A stretch of DNA of 64,000 nt, taken from Halotalea alkalilenta. Its GTDB lineage: Bacteria > Pseudomonadota > Gammaproteobacteria > Pseudomonadales > Halomonadaceae. The stretch covers positions 2,480,001 through 2,544,000 of the forward strand of contig NZ_CP015243.1 of the NCBI RefSeq assembly GCF_001648175.1, in the 5' to 3' direction. Positions 49,759 to 58,858 of the stretch are shown one piece after another (position 1 is the first letter of the stretch; every line of letters starts with the position of its first letter). The notes under the pieces are model-generated. The model worked only from the letters and a program-made list of their open reading frames with translations, was not told the origin of the DNA and did not search any database. A program made the translations under genes and the position numbers.

Positions 49759-50823
49759 TCAGTCGCAGCGCCTCTTCCAGCATTCACCGAGCACCCGTAG
49801 CCAGTTGCTGCGGCAGATCGCCTCGAGCATGGCGGCGTCGTAGCCGGCGGTGGCGAGCGTATCGACCAGGTTGGGCAGTCCAGCGGCATCCTTGATCCCG
49901 GCTGGAATGGGTGCGCCATCGAAGTCCGAACCCAGCGCCACGCAGTCGATCCCGACCCGCTCGATCAGGTAGTCGAGATGGTGGCGCAGCACGTCCAGTG
50001 GAGTGGCCGGATTGGCCCGGGCATCGGCGCGCAGCATGGTGGTGGCATAGTTGAGTCCGACCAGCCCCCGGCGCTCGCGGATCGCGTCTAGCTGGCGATC
50101 GGTCAGGTTGCGCGCCACCGGGACCAGTGCGTGGGGATTGGAATGGCTGGCCACCAGCGGTGCCTGGCTGAGTTCGGCGACGTCCCAGAAGCCACGCTCG
50201 GTGATGTGGGCGAGGTCGATCATCACGCCGAGCCGGTCGCACTCGCGCACCAGCCGGCGACCGGCATCGGTAAGCCCGGGGCCTGTATCCGGGCTCATCG
50301 GGAAGGCGAACGGCACGCCATGGCCGAAGGCATTGTTGCGGCTCCATACCGGCCCCAGCGAGCGCATCCCGGCGGCATGAAACAGCTCCAACGTCTCCAG
50401 CCCTTCATCCAGCGGCTCGCAACCCTCCATGTGCAGCACCGCGGCGAAGCTGCCGGCTTCGATCGCTGATTCGATCTGCTCGACGCTGGTGCACAGTCGC
50501 CAGCCGCCTGCACGTTCTATGCGCTTGGCGATCGCGACGAAGGCGGTCGCCACGTCGAGCGCGCGGTGGCGTTCCACCGGGGCGGCGAGGGGGCTGGCGT
50601 AGTGGCCTCGGGCATCGGGTCGGGAAGGGGCGAGGTCGTGACGGTCTGAAGGAACGTAGATCGCGCAAAGACCACCGACCAGCCCGCCGCGTCGCGCGCG
50701 GGGCAGGTCGAGCTGGCCTTGGGGAGTTCCATCGATGAAGGCGGCGACCGGGTCGTCGCCCTGACAGGCTAGCTGCCAAAGTCTGAGCAAGACATCGTTG
50801 TGGCCATCGAAGACTGGCTGCAT
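49759..50823 (-). CDS. M19 family membrane/renal-type dipeptidase
   Basis: A 354-residue zinc dipeptidase of the renal dipeptidase family, without a signal peptide. Metal ligands: DGHNDVLLRLW at the N-terminus (HxD), Glu in LHMEGCEPLDEG near 129, and His in VASHSNPHALVPVARNLTD near 218 with an earlier His in IDLAHITERG. SDFDGAPIPAGI near 300 is conserved. M19 enzymes accept dipeptides with a C-terminal D-residue. It is the first gene of the importer operon, 68 bases before the binding protein. Confidence 0.92.
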   Translation of the reverse strand: MQPVFDGHNDVLLRLWQLACQGDDPVAAFIDGTPQGQLDLPRARRGGLVGGLCAIYVPSDRHDLAPSRPDARGHYASPLAAPVERHRALDVATAFVAIAKRIERAGGWRLCTSVEQIESAIEAGSFAAVLHMEGCEPLDEGLETLELFHAAGMRSLGPVWSRNNAFGHGVPFAFPMSPDTGPGLTDAGRRLVRECDRLGVMIDLAHITERGFWDVAELSQAPLVASHSNPHALVPVARNLTDRQLDAIRERRGLVGLNYATTMLRADARANPATPLDVLRHHLDYLIERVGIDCVALGSDFDGAPIPAGIKDAAGLPNLVDTLATAGYDAAMLEAICRSNWLRVLGECWKRRCD

Positions 50824-50994
50824 CCCACTCTCATCCGCTGTTTATGTCGTTATCGTCACGGCGTCCGGTCGACACCGGCGATGAATCGACTATGAACCCA
50901 AGCGGGTCGATGGCGCAACCAGGGCGGCGGGCGGCGGCGAGTCGGTATCGGGATTCAGGCGAGGGCAGGGCGGCGGGGGAAAATGGGCTTCGGC

Positions 50995-51024
50995 GGAGGA
51001 CGATCCGTGCGGGCATCGTCCTCC
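50995..51024 (-). terminator. Candidate xthA terminator
   Basis: A perfect 10-bp stem GGAGGACGAT/ATCGTCCTCC with a 10-base loop begins 9 bases after the xthA stop. A TTTT follows only after a further 10 bases, so it is not a perfect intrinsic terminator. Confidence 0.5.
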
Positions 51025-51032
51025 CGCTGGCT

Positions 51033-51845
51033 TCAACGGCGCAGTTCGGTCCAGACCGGTGCGTGGTCGGAGGGTCTTTCCATGCCGCGCAGAGGGTAGT
51101 CGATGCCGACGTCGACGACGTGGGGGGCGAGCGTCGCCGACAGCATGATCAAATCGATGCGCAGCCCCCGCTTGGGCTCGCGTTCGAAGCCCTTGGAGCG
51201 ATAGTCGAACCAGCTGAAGCGGTCGCTGGACTGAGGATGCAAGCAGCGATAGCTGTCGATCAGCCCCCACTGATGGAGCTTCGACAGCCAGCCCCGCTCC
51301 TCTGGCTGGAAGCTGGTCTTGCCCTCGCGCAGCCAGCGCTTGCGAGCATCTTCGCCGATGCCGATGTCCTGGTCCTCGGGCGAGATGTTGAAATCCCCCA
51401 TCACTGCGATGGCGTCGCCGGGCTGGTGACGGCGGTCCAGCGTTTCGCTGAGCTGGGCGTAGAACCGGCGCTTGTGCGGATACTTGGTGGGGTGGGCGAT
51501 GTTCTCACCCTGGGGGAAGTAGCCGTTGTAGACGGTGAGCTCGCCGAACTCGCTTTCAAGGCGCACCGCGATCATCCGCCGCTGGGCGTCCTCGGTGTCG
51601 CCGTCGAGACCGTAGCGGACCTCGAGCGGCGCCTGGCGGGTCAGCATCGCCACGCCATAGTGGCCCTTCTGGCCGTGATAGTGGACGTGATAGCCCAGCG
51701 CACGCACGGATTCGAGCGGGAACTCGTCGTCGTGAACCTTGGTTTCCTGTAGCCCGATCACGTCCGGGGCATGCTTCTCGACCAGCGCGGCGAGCTGATG
51801 GGGGCGCGCACGCAGTCCATTGATGTTGAATGATACGAGCTTCAT
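51033..51845 (-). CDS. xthA: Exodeoxyribonuclease III
   Basis: AP endonuclease and 3'-5' exonuclease of base-excision repair. It has 270 residues (E. coli 268) from the ATG at 51843-51845, with GGGGAAGG upstream. [21 protein letters not shown] starts the protein, [12 protein letters not shown] holds the metal-binding Glu, GYFPQGEN is the family YxPNG-like segment, and [14 protein letters not shown] and PSDHAPVW supply the remaining catalytic residues. The stop of the small gene upstream is 2 bases from its start. Confidence 0.95.
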   Translation of the reverse strand: MKLVSFNINGLRARPHQLAALVEKHAPDVIGLQETKVHDDEFPLESVRALGYHVHYHGQKGHYGVAMLTRQAPLEVRYGLDGDTEDAQRRMIAVRLESEFGELTVYNGYFPQGENIAHPTKYPHKRRFYAQLSETLDRRHQPGDAIAVMGDFNISPEDQDIGIGEDARKRWLREGKTSFQPEERGWLSKLHQWGLIDSYRCLHPQSSDRFSWFDYRSKGFEREPKRGLRIDLIMLSATLAPHVVDVGIDYPLRGMERPSDHAPVWTELRR

Positions 51846-51847
51846 CG

Positions 51848-52090
51848 TCAGCGACCTTCCCCCTCGTCGCTGGATGCGGCACCGTGAACGTCGAGCGTCG
51901 GTGCGTCCTTCTGGCGCTCGAGCTTGCGTGCCGCCTGGAGCTTGCGCTGGTCGCGCTTCTTCTGCAGGTAGCGACGCGAGGACACGACCTGGTCGGGGTT
52001 CTCGTGACGCCACTTCTTGTAGTCCTTGCGGCGTCCGGTGCGGATCGTTACACGATCGGCGATCGAACGGGTCTTTTTCCTGCGGGTCAT
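51848..52090 (-). CDS. Small highly charged protein of unknown function
   Basis: An 80-residue protein, strongly basic in its first 60 residues ([20 protein letters not shown], then [21 protein letters not shown]) and acidic at the end (SSDEGEGR). GAGAGAG lies about 6 bases before the ATG. It is coupled to xthA by a 2-base gap. I do not recognise it securely. The composition suggests nucleic-acid or ribosome binding and recalls small charged proteins such as YihI, but this is only a resemblance in composition. Confidence 0.7.
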   Translation of the reverse strand: MTRRKKTRSIADRVTIRTGRRKDYKKWRHENPDQVVSSRRYLQKKRDQRKLQAARKLERQKDAPTLDVHGAASSDEGEGR

Positions 52091-52171
52091 CCAAGCTCTC
52101 TCGCTGGCCGGTGGTTGACAGACGCCCTTGGCGTCGAGTGCTGTGCGTTGGTTGATGGGATTCTACCAATT

Positions 52172-52185
52172 CAGCGCATGCGCTG
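52172..52185. promoter_or_regulatory. Perfect 14-bp palindrome between xthA and rhlB operons
   Basis: CAGCGCATGCGCTG is self-complementary over all 14 bases and lies in the divergent gap. It could be an operator. Downstream, TGGTACACT (52222-52230) resembles an extended -10 for rhlB. Confidence 0.35.
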
Positions 52186-52348
52186 TCGCATTGGTCGACA
52201 TCGTGCGCTCAGGGTGGGCTCTGGTACACTGAGCGCCCTGCGTGTGAGCGACACGCACCCCGTCGCCCGCTGTGCCGCGGGAGTTCGCGTCTCCACTTCC
52301 CGACCGAGGAGGTGGACCGCCCTTTGTCAATCAACCGATCGAGATGCC

Positions 52349-53725
52349 ATGAGCGAGTCGGAAAAGACCTCACCGCCGACCCAGAGCGACAATCACAAGC
52401 CCAAGCGCCGCCGTCGCAAGCCCCGCCAGAACGCAGCGGGAGAAGCCCGTCGCCAGCAGCGCGAGCGGGCACCGCGAGCTGCTGTTTCGCAGGATAGCGA
52501 GACGCCGGCCGCGCCGCCGGCGCCGCCAGTGAGTGCAGCCCCCGCTGTCCTTGCCTCGGTTCCGCCGCGGGCGGGGCAGTGGCGATTCCAGGATTTCGAT
52601 CTGCCCACCCCGCTGATGCGGGCGATCAACGATCTCAGCTTCCAGTACTGCACCCCGATCCAGGGGGAAGCGCTCAAGCACACCCTGCTCGGTGGCGACG
52701 TGGTCGGCAAGGCGCAGACCGGTACCGGCAAGACTGCGGCGTTTCTGATCTCGATCTTCACCTATTTCCTCGAAGAGGAGCGTCCGGACGGCCAGAAGCC
52801 CGGCGCGCCGCGCGCGCTGATCGTCGCCCCGACCCGGGAACTGGCGCTGCAGATCGAGAAGGATGCTCGCCAGCTTGCCCGCTACACCGACCTTGAAGTG
52901 GTCAGCGCGGTCGGCGGCATGGAGTACCAGAAGCAGCAGCAGCAGTTGAAGAAGACCCTCGACGTGCTGATCGCCACGCCCGGACGGCTGCTCGACTTCC
53001 ACCAGAAGCGTGACGTCGATCTTTCCCAGGTCGAGGTGCTGGTGCTCGACGAGGCCGACCGGATGCTGTCGATGGGCTTCATTCCCGACGTCAAGCGGAT
53101 CATCCGCTCGACGCCGAAGAAGGAAGAGCGCCAGACCTTCCTGTTCTCGGCGACCTTCACCCAGGACATCCTCAATCTGGCCAGCCAGTGGACCTTCGAT
53201 GCCGCCTACGTCGAGATCGCGTCCGAGAGCCAGACCGCGACCAACGTCGAGCAGCGGGTCTACATGGTCAGCGACCGCGACAAGGTGAGGCTCTTGACCA
53301 ACCTGCTCAAGCAGGACGAGCTCGACCGGGTGATGGTGTTCGCCAACCAGAAGTACGTGGTCCGTGAGCTCGACGAGACCCTGCGCAAGGCCGGCATCAA
53401 CGTGGCCATGCTTTCCGGCGACGTGCCGCAGAGGCAGCGCATTCGCACCCTCGAGGAGTTCCGCGAGGGCAAGGTGGCGGTGCTGGTGGCGACCGATGTC
53501 GCCGGACGCGGGATCCACATCTCCGATGTCTCCCATGTGATCAACTACACCTTGCCCGAGGATCCCGAGGACTACGTCCATCGGATCGGACGCACCGGGC
53601 GCGCTGGCGCGAAGGGCACATCGATCAGTTTCGTCGGCGAGGAGGATGCCTTCGCGCTGCCGGAGATCGAGTCGTTCATCAAGGACAAACTGCCTTGCGA
53701 GCATCCGCCCGAGGGGCTGCTCTGA
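52349..53725 (+). CDS. rhlB: DEAD-box ATP-dependent RNA helicase RhlB
   Basis: Unwinds structured RNA for the degradosome. It has 458 residues (E. coli 421) from the ATG at 52349. A disordered N-terminal ~75 residues rich in Arg, Lys and Pro ([11 protein letters not shown]) precedes the helicase core: Q-motif [12 protein letters not shown], Walker [55 protein letters not shown] and [10 protein letters not shown]. The [10 protein letters not shown] pattern and small core favour RhlB over DeaD or RhlE. Its short C-terminus ends soon after the core. Confidence 0.88.
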   Translation: MSESEKTSPPTQSDNHKPKRRRRKPRQNAAGEARRQQRERAPRAAVSQDSETPAAPPAPPVSAAPAVLASVPPRAGQWRFQDFDLPTPLMRAINDLSFQYCTPIQGEALKHTLLGGDVVGKAQTGTGKTAAFLISIFTYFLEEERPDGQKPGAPRALIVAPTRELALQIEKDARQLARYTDLEVVSAVGGMEYQKQQQQLKKTLDVLIATPGRLLDFHQKRDVDLSQVEVLVLDEADRMLSMGFIPDVKRIIRSTPKKEERQTFLFSATFTQDILNLASQWTFDAAYVEIASESQTATNVEQRVYMVSDRDKVRLLTNLLKQDELDRVMVFANQKYVVRELDETLRKAGINVAMLSGDVPQRQRIRTLEEFREGKVAVLVATDVAGRGIHISDVSHVINYTLPEDPEDYVHRIGRTGRAGAKGTSISFVGEEDAFALPEIESFIKDKLPCEHPPEGLL

Positions 53726-53791
53726 GCGCGCAGGCCTTGGGCCACTCGGTAGACCGTGCCGTGCCCGGCTGCGTGGCGAGCGCCTGAATCG

Positions 53792-55960
53792 ATGCTAGAA
53801 CCGGCGCTCAAGCAAGAGATCCAGGAGGCTTATCGGCGGGTGCTCGAGGCGCTTGCGCTCAAGCCCCGCTATGGCCAGAAGCTGATGATCGCCGAGATCG
53901 CGCGCACGCTCGGCGGGATCGAACGCGACGAGCAGGGAGGCCGGGTCGGCAACCAGCACATCTGTGTGCTCGAGGCCGGCACCGGCACCGGCAAGACGCT
54001 CGCCTACCTGCTCGCCGCGCTGCCGATCGCCAAGGCGCGCGGCAAGCGGCTGGTGATCTCCACCGCCACCGTTGCGCTGCAGGAGCAGGTGCTTCACCAG
54101 GACCTGCCCGCGCTCAAAGCGCACAGCGGGATTTCATTCGATTTCGCCCTGGCCAAGGGGCGTGGGCGCTACCTGTGTCTCAGCCGGCTCGAGCAGGTGC
54201 TCGATGGCGCGGAAGCCAATCCCACGCTTTCGCTGTTCGAGCGCCAGCTGGCCAGCGGCGACGAGCGCCTCAACGAGCTGGCCACCGAGCTGGCCGGTGC
54301 CTACGCCAACGGCCGCTGGGAGGGTGATCGCGACAGCTGGCCGGAGGCGATCGAGGATCGTTACTGGCGCCAGCTGACCATCGATCATCGCCAGTGCACC
54401 AATCGTCGTTGCGGTCACTTCGCCGCCTGCGCCTTCTTCCGCGCTCGCAAACGTGTCGAAGAAGCCGATGTGATCGTCTCCAACCATGACCTGGTGCTCG
54501 CCGATCTCGCCCTTGGTGGTGGGATGGTGCTGCCGGCGCCGAAGGAGTGCTTCTACGTCTTCGACGAGGCGCATCACCTGCCGGATAAAGCGCTCGATCA
54601 TTTCCATCAGCGTCTGCCCCTGCATGCTGCGGGACGCTGGCTGAATTTGTTGAAGAAATCACTGACCGACCTGACCACTGCGCTCGCGGTGCAGCCGGTG
54701 ATCAAGCGTCTGCTCGCCACGCTGCCCGAGGCGCTGAACGCGATCGAGCCGCGTCTCGATGAGGCGCTGCGGTTGGGGCGTAGTCTCGAGGCGGCGCTGC
54801 CGGCGCAGGAGTTGCACGATGGCGTTCGGCGCCAGCACCGTTTCGAGATGGGCCGGGCGCCGGATGCGCTGCGCGAACTGGCGGGTGCCTTGGTGCTGCC
54901 CTTCGCCTCGCTGGCAAGGGCGTTGGAGGGAATTCTCGATATCCTGCGCGAGAGCCTCGATCCGGACAAATCGACCGGGCTCGCTCGCGAGCAGGCGGAA
55001 CAGTGGCTGCCGCTGATCGCGCTGCTGCACGGGCGCGCGCTCGAGGCGCATGCGCTGTGGCAAGCGTTCGCGGTGGCCGACGTCGAAGCCGACCAGCCTC
55101 CGCAGGCCCGCTGGCTGCAGTTCGAAGCGGCGCGCGAAGGCGCGGGAGAAGAGCTGGTCTATGCTGCCTCCCCGGTCAGCGCCGCCCAGACCCTCGCCCA
55201 GCATCTATGGGGACGCTGTTTTGGTGCGGTGCTGACTTCGGCGACCCTGACCGCACTGGGCGGTTTCGAACGCACCCAGGAGCGTGCGGGGCTTGCCAAT
55301 CGGTATCGCTACCAGCGTCTGCCGAGCCCGTTCGACTATTCCCGCGCGGTGCTCTCGGTGCCGCGCGAGGCGGTCGATCCCGCCAGCCGCGAGCGGCACG
55401 AGCGCTCGATCATCGACTTCGTCGCCGGGCTCGAGGAGCAGGGCGCGGTGCTGGTGCTGTTCTCGTCGCGTCGCCAGCTGCGCGCGGTGGAGCAGGCACT
55501 GTTCGACGCCGAGGAGAGTCGCGAGCGCGCCAGGTCGATACTGGTCCAGGACCAGATCCCCCGGCGCGAGCTGCTCGAGCGCCACCGCAGGCGGATCGAT
55601 GAAGGCAAGGGCAGCATCATCTTCGGCCTGGCCAGCTTCGCCGAAGGCATCGACCTACCGGGTGAGTACCTCACCCATGTGGTGATCACCCGGCTGCCAT
55701 TCGCGGTGCCCGACGATCCGGTAGGCGCGACGCTCGCCGAATGGATCGAAAGCCGAGGTGGCAACGCCTTCATGCGGATCACCGTACCGGATGCCTCGGT
55801 GAGGCTGGTACAGGCTTGCGGTCGGCTGATTCGCAAGGAAGTCGATAGTGGGAGGATCACGCTGCTCGATCGCCGGGTGCTGACCAAGCGCTATGGCAAG
55901 GCGCTGCTCGACTCACTGCCGCCGTTCAGGCGTGAAATCGATGGTATCGAGCAGAACTGA
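53792..55960 (+). CDS. dinG: ATP-dependent DNA helicase DinG
   Basis: XPD-like iron-sulfur helicase that resolves R-loops and D-loops. It has 722 residues (E. coli 716) from the ATG at 53792. Walker A is LEAGTGTGKTLAYLL (about 62-76). The 4Fe-4S cysteines are in GRGRYLCLSRLE and CTNRRCGHFAACAFF. The helicase box is VFDEAHHLPD (about 254), with LTSATLTALGGF and the C-terminal VQACGRLIRKEVDSGRITLLDRR. I saw no LexA box upstream, unlike damage-inducible E. coli dinG. Confidence 0.94.
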   Translation: MLEPALKQEIQEAYRRVLEALALKPRYGQKLMIAEIARTLGGIERDEQGGRVGNQHICVLEAGTGTGKTLAYLLAALPIAKARGKRLVISTATVALQEQVLHQDLPALKAHSGISFDFALAKGRGRYLCLSRLEQVLDGAEANPTLSLFERQLASGDERLNELATELAGAYANGRWEGDRDSWPEAIEDRYWRQLTIDHRQCTNRRCGHFAACAFFRARKRVEEADVIVSNHDLVLADLALGGGMVLPAPKECFYVFDEAHHLPDKALDHFHQRLPLHAAGRWLNLLKKSLTDLTTALAVQPVIKRLLATLPEALNAIEPRLDEALRLGRSLEAALPAQELHDGVRRQHRFEMGRAPDALRELAGALVLPFASLARALEGILDILRESLDPDKSTGLAREQAEQWLPLIALLHGRALEAHALWQAFAVADVEADQPPQARWLQFEAAREGAGEELVYAASPVSAAQTLAQHLWGRCFGAVLTSATLTALGGFERTQERAGLANRYRYQRLPSPFDYSRAVLSVPREAVDPASRERHERSIIDFVAGLEEQGAVLVLFSSRRQLRAVEQALFDAEESRERARSILVQDQIPRRELLERHRRRIDEGKGSIIFGLASFAEGIDLPGEYLTHVVITRLPFAVPDDPVGATLAEWIESRGGNAFMRITVPDASVRLVQACGRLIRKEVDSGRITLLDRRVLTKRYGKALLDSLPPFRREIDGIEQN

Positions 55961-55996
55961 GCCCCCGGTGTGCATGACGGCCGGGGGCCGGGGCTT
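55961..55996 (+). terminator. Hairpin between convergent dinG and the DAHP synthase gene
   Basis: An 8-bp stem GCCCCCGG/CCGGGGGC with a 12-base loop directly follows the dinG stop and is followed by CGGGGCTTTC. It is GC-rich with only a short T-run. Confidence 0.5.
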
Positions 55997-55999
55997 TCA

Positions 56000-57076
56000 T
56001 CAGCCTGCGATGCGCCGCTTCAGCGGCTCGTGCAGCCGGTCGGCGAGCTCGCTGAGACGTTCCTCGGTGGTTGCCCAATCGATGCAGGCGTCGGTGACCG
56101 ATACGCCGTAGGCGAGCTGGCTACGGTCAGCCGGGATCTTCTGCGCTCCCCAGTGGAGATGGGATTCGATCATCAGGCCGATGATCGACCGGTTGCCCTC
56201 GAGGATCTGCTGGGCGACGTTCTCGATCACCAGCGGCTGCAGTTCCGGATCCTTGTTCGAGTTGGCGTGCGAGCAGTCGATCATCAGGTTGGGCTTGAGT
56301 CCCGCGCTTTCGAGTTCGCGCTCTGCCAGCGAGACGCTGACGCTGTCGTAGTTGGGCTTGCCGTTGCCGCCGCGCAGCACCGCATGGCCATAGGCGTTGC
56401 CGCGGGTGGTGATCACCGCGACCTGGCCGCGCTGATCGATGCCGAGGAAGCTGTGCGAGTGGGCCACCGACTTGAGCGCATTGACCGCGACGTCGAGGCT
56501 GCCATCGGTGCCGTTCTTGAACCCGACCGGTCCTGAGAGCCCCGAGGCCATCTCGCGGTGGGTTTGCGATTCGGTGGTGCGGGCGCCGATCGCCGACCAG
56601 CTGATGCAGTCCTGCAGGTACTGCGGCGAGATTGGGTCGAGCGCCTCGGTGGCGAGCGGTACGCCGAGCTCGGAGAGCTCCACCAGCAGCCGGCGGGCAA
56701 TGGTGAGGCCATCCTGGATGGCGAAGCTGTCGTCCATGTAGGGGTCGTTGATCAGGCCTTTCCAGCCCACCGTGGTGCGTGGTTTCTCGAAGTAGGCGCG
56801 CATCACCAGGAAGAGGTCGTCACCGACGCGGGAGGAGAGTTCGCGCAGGCGCATGGCATACTCGCGCGCCGCCTCTACGTCGTGGATGGAGCAGGGACCA
56901 ACCACTACCAGGAGGCGCGGGTCCTCACGGTCGAGGATCCGCTGGATGGTGCGGCGGCTCTCTATCACGGTGCGCTCGGCGCGCTCTCCAAGGGGCAGCG
57001 ACTGCTTGAGCGCTTCGGGAGTGATCAACACGTCCTGCGCGAGGACGTTGAGGTTGTTGACTTGCTGTTCTGACAT
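56000..57076 (-). CDS. Class I 3-deoxy-7-phosphoheptulonate (DAHP) synthase
   Basis: First enzyme of the shikimate pathway, joining phosphoenolpyruvate and erythrose-4-phosphate. It has 358 residues (E. coli AroG 350). VVVGPCSIHDVEAAREYA holds the metal-binding Cys (about residue 60), MRAYFEKPRTTVGWKGLINDP is the active-site loop, and GARTTESQTHREMASGLSGPVGFKNGTDG and DCSHANSNKD are conserved. Which aromatic amino acid inhibits it (AroF, AroG or AroH type) cannot be told with confidence. It is divergent from algU. Confidence 0.94.
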   Translation of the reverse strand: MSEQQVNNLNVLAQDVLITPEALKQSLPLGERAERTVIESRRTIQRILDREDPRLLVVVGPCSIHDVEAAREYAMRLRELSSRVGDDLFLVMRAYFEKPRTTVGWKGLINDPYMDDSFAIQDGLTIARRLLVELSELGVPLATEALDPISPQYLQDCISWSAIGARTTESQTHREMASGLSGPVGFKNGTDGSLDVAVNALKSVAHSHSFLGIDQRGQVAVITTRGNAYGHAVLRGGNGKPNYDSVSVSLAERELESAGLKPNLMIDCSHANSNKDPELQPLVIENVAQQILEGNRSIIGLMIESHLHWGAQKIPADRSQLAYGVSVTDACIDWATTEERLSELADRLHEPLKRRIAG

Positions 57077-57430
57077 GTTCGACCTGTCGACGGGATGAAG
57101 CGTCGGTCACGGGTTGGCTCGACGCTCGAAGCTTAAGGTAGCGACGAAAAGCAGCGGCGGAAGGGGCGGCTGGGGCGAATTCATCGGAGCGATATCTTAG
57201 CATGGAACTCAGCGATCACTCCGAGGTCCAACGGACGGGCTGAGTTGGGTCCATTGGTATAAGCTAGGAACAAGGGTAGCGTTTCGTCATTTTCATCTTT
57301 TTTCGACCCGGAGCCGGGTCGTGCCGTGAACTTCAAAGGGCCTGTCATTCGAGCCTGCACGGCACCAGCGCGATGATCGCGCAGGCCTCATGGGTATGGC
57401 TCCGGCGGTAGCATTCAAGGGGATACGTCG
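57077..57430. other. Divergent regulatory gap between the DAHP synthase gene and algU
   Basis: A 354-base gap with no gene. On the minus strand TGCTAAGAT (57194-57202) is a good extended -10 for the DAHP synthase gene. On the plus strand TATAAG (57258-57263) could serve algU but lacks a -35. A perfect inverted repeat CGACCCGG-AG-CCGGGTCG (57304-57321), preceded by six T, lies about 110 bases before algU. A GAACTT (57328-57333) recalls the sigma-E -35 box but lacks a matching -10. Confidence 0.5.
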
Positions 57431-58051
57431 ATGACGACCAAGGTGACCGACCAGCAGTTGGTCGAGCGGGCTCAGGCGGGAGACAGCCGGGCGTTCGACT
57501 TGCTGGTCAAGAAGTACCAGCACAAGATCATCGGCCTGATCGGGCGCTACGTGCACGATCAGGCCGAGGTGTACGACGTCGCGCAGGAAGCCTTCATCAA
57601 GGCGTATCGGGCGTTGGACAAGTTTCGCAACGAAAGCGCCTTCTATACCTGGATGTACCGGATCGCGATCAATACGGCGAAGAACCATCTGGTGGCCCGG
57701 GGCAGGCGCCCGCCGGGCAGCGATCTGGACATCAGCGACGCCGAGGTGCTCGATGTGAGTGGCCGGCTCGCCGACATCGAGACCCCGGAGGCCGCCATTG
57801 CCCGCGACCAGCTCGAGGCGGCCGTGTTCGAGGCGATCGAGAACCTGCCCGAGGACCTGCGTACCGCCATTACCCTGCGCGAGCTCGATGGCCTCGCCTA
57901 CGAGGATATCGCCAATGTGATGCAGTGCCCGGTGGGCACCGTGCGCTCGCGAATATTCCGCGCTCGCGAGGCAATCGACCATCGGATCCGGGACATGCTC
58001 GAGCCGGATTTCAGCCGCGGGAATCAGACCGCAGCGCGCGAATTCGACTGA
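57431..58051 (+). CDS. algU: RNA polymerase sigma factor AlgU/RpoE
   Basis: Extracytoplasmic-function sigma factor for envelope stress. It has 206 residues (E. coli RpoE 191). AAGGGGAT precedes the ATG. Region 2 has DLLVKKYQHKIIGLIGRYVHD and EAFIKAYRALDKFRNESAFYTWMYRIAINTAKN; region 4 has LPEDLRTAITLRELDGLAYEDIANVMQCPVGTVRSRIFRAR. The last ~15 residues (PDFSRGNQTAAREFD) are a short tail. rseA, rseB and mucD follow in the standard order, giving a membrane-gated regulatory circuit. Confidence 0.97.
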   Translation: MTTKVTDQQLVERAQAGDSRAFDLLVKKYQHKIIGLIGRYVHDQAEVYDVAQEAFIKAYRALDKFRNESAFYTWMYRIAINTAKNHLVARGRRPPGSDLDISDAEVLDVSGRLADIETPEAAIARDQLEAAVFEAIENLPEDLRTAITLRELDGLAYEDIANVMQCPVGTVRSRIFRAREAIDHRIRDMLEPDFSRGNQTAAREFD

Positions 58052-58144
58052 TGATCAATGCATGTAACTAAACTTTTCTCCGTCTCCGATGTCTAGTTTT
58101 GCAGATCGTGGACCCGTGAAAGCATCGAGTATGAGGATGTGGCA

Positions 58145-58858
58145 ATGAATCAAAAGGTCAGAGAGTCACTCTCCGCCGTGATGGACGGCGAAGGCGACGA
58201 ACTCGAACTCAGACGCGTTCTCAGGGCACTCGCCAAGACTCCCGAAGAGGGTGACGCATGGCGGCGCTACCACGTTGCGCGCAGCGTGATGCGGCGCGAA
58301 CGCGATATCGACGTCACCGTCGATCTTTCCGCCGCCATTCGTGCGCGGATCGACGCCCAGCAGCCCCCCGCCGCCGTGCGCGAGGGACGCGAGGAAGGCA
58401 CCGTGCGACGCCACGGATCCGGGCCGTTCTCCTTCATGGGAGGCGCCGCGGTGGCCGCCGCAGTGAGCCTGATGGTGATCACCGGTGTGCAGGTCTATCG
58501 CGGTGTCGGTCAGGCGCCTGCCGATATCCCAAGCTTCGCCTCCAACGAGGAAAATGCGCAGAGCGGCTCAGGCTTCGGCGGTTTTCCTGGCGCAGGCCAG
58601 CTCCAGGGCGGCGCCACGCCGGTCGGCTTTGCCGGCTTCCAGCCGCGTGACGGGGTAGTGCCGGTGGGCGCGCGCAGCGGTGGACTGTTCCCGGTCTTCG
58701 ATGGAGAAGAGCAGGGCATCGATACGCAGCAGCAGGCTCGCCTGCTCCAAGGCTTCTTCGATCAGCACGCCCAGCAGGCCGATTTCCAGCCGCAGGGCCA
58801 GTGGTCTCCCTCCGCCCGGTTCCTCGGGCCCGTCGAGGGTATGTCGAGCGCTCCCTAA
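58145..58858 (+). CDS. rseA: Anti-sigma factor RseA/MucA
   Basis: Inner-membrane anti-sigma factor that holds AlgU until cut by stress-activated proteases. It has 237 residues from the ATG at 58145 (GAGGATG upstream). The cytoplasmic N-terminus is MNQKVRESLSAVMDGEGDELELRRVLRAL, with WRRYHVARSVMRRE, the sigma-binding part. One membrane helix lies at about 97-118 (SFMGGAAVAAAVSLMVITGVQV). The periplasmic part is Gly/Gln-rich and ends in SSAP, not the usual hydrophobic DegS-activating type tail. Its stop overlaps rseB by one base (TAATG). Confidence 0.94.
   Translation: MNQKVRESLSAVMDGEGDELELRRVLRALAKTPEEGDAWRRYHVARSVMRRERDIDVTVDLSAAIRARIDAQQPPAAVREGREEGTVRRHGSGPFSFMGGAAVAAAVSLMVITGVQVYRGVGQAPADIPSFASNEENAQSGSGFGGFPGAGQLQGGATPVGFAGFQPRDGVVPVGARSGGLFPVFDGEEQGIDTQQQARLLQGFFDQHAQQADFQPQGQWSPSARFLGPVEGMSSAP

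Noticed and set aside
57328..57360. GAACTT upstream of algU as a sigma-E autoregulatory promoter
   Set aside because: The -35 word fits, but no TCTGA-like -10 occurs 16-17 bases later, so I could not support autoregulation from sequence.
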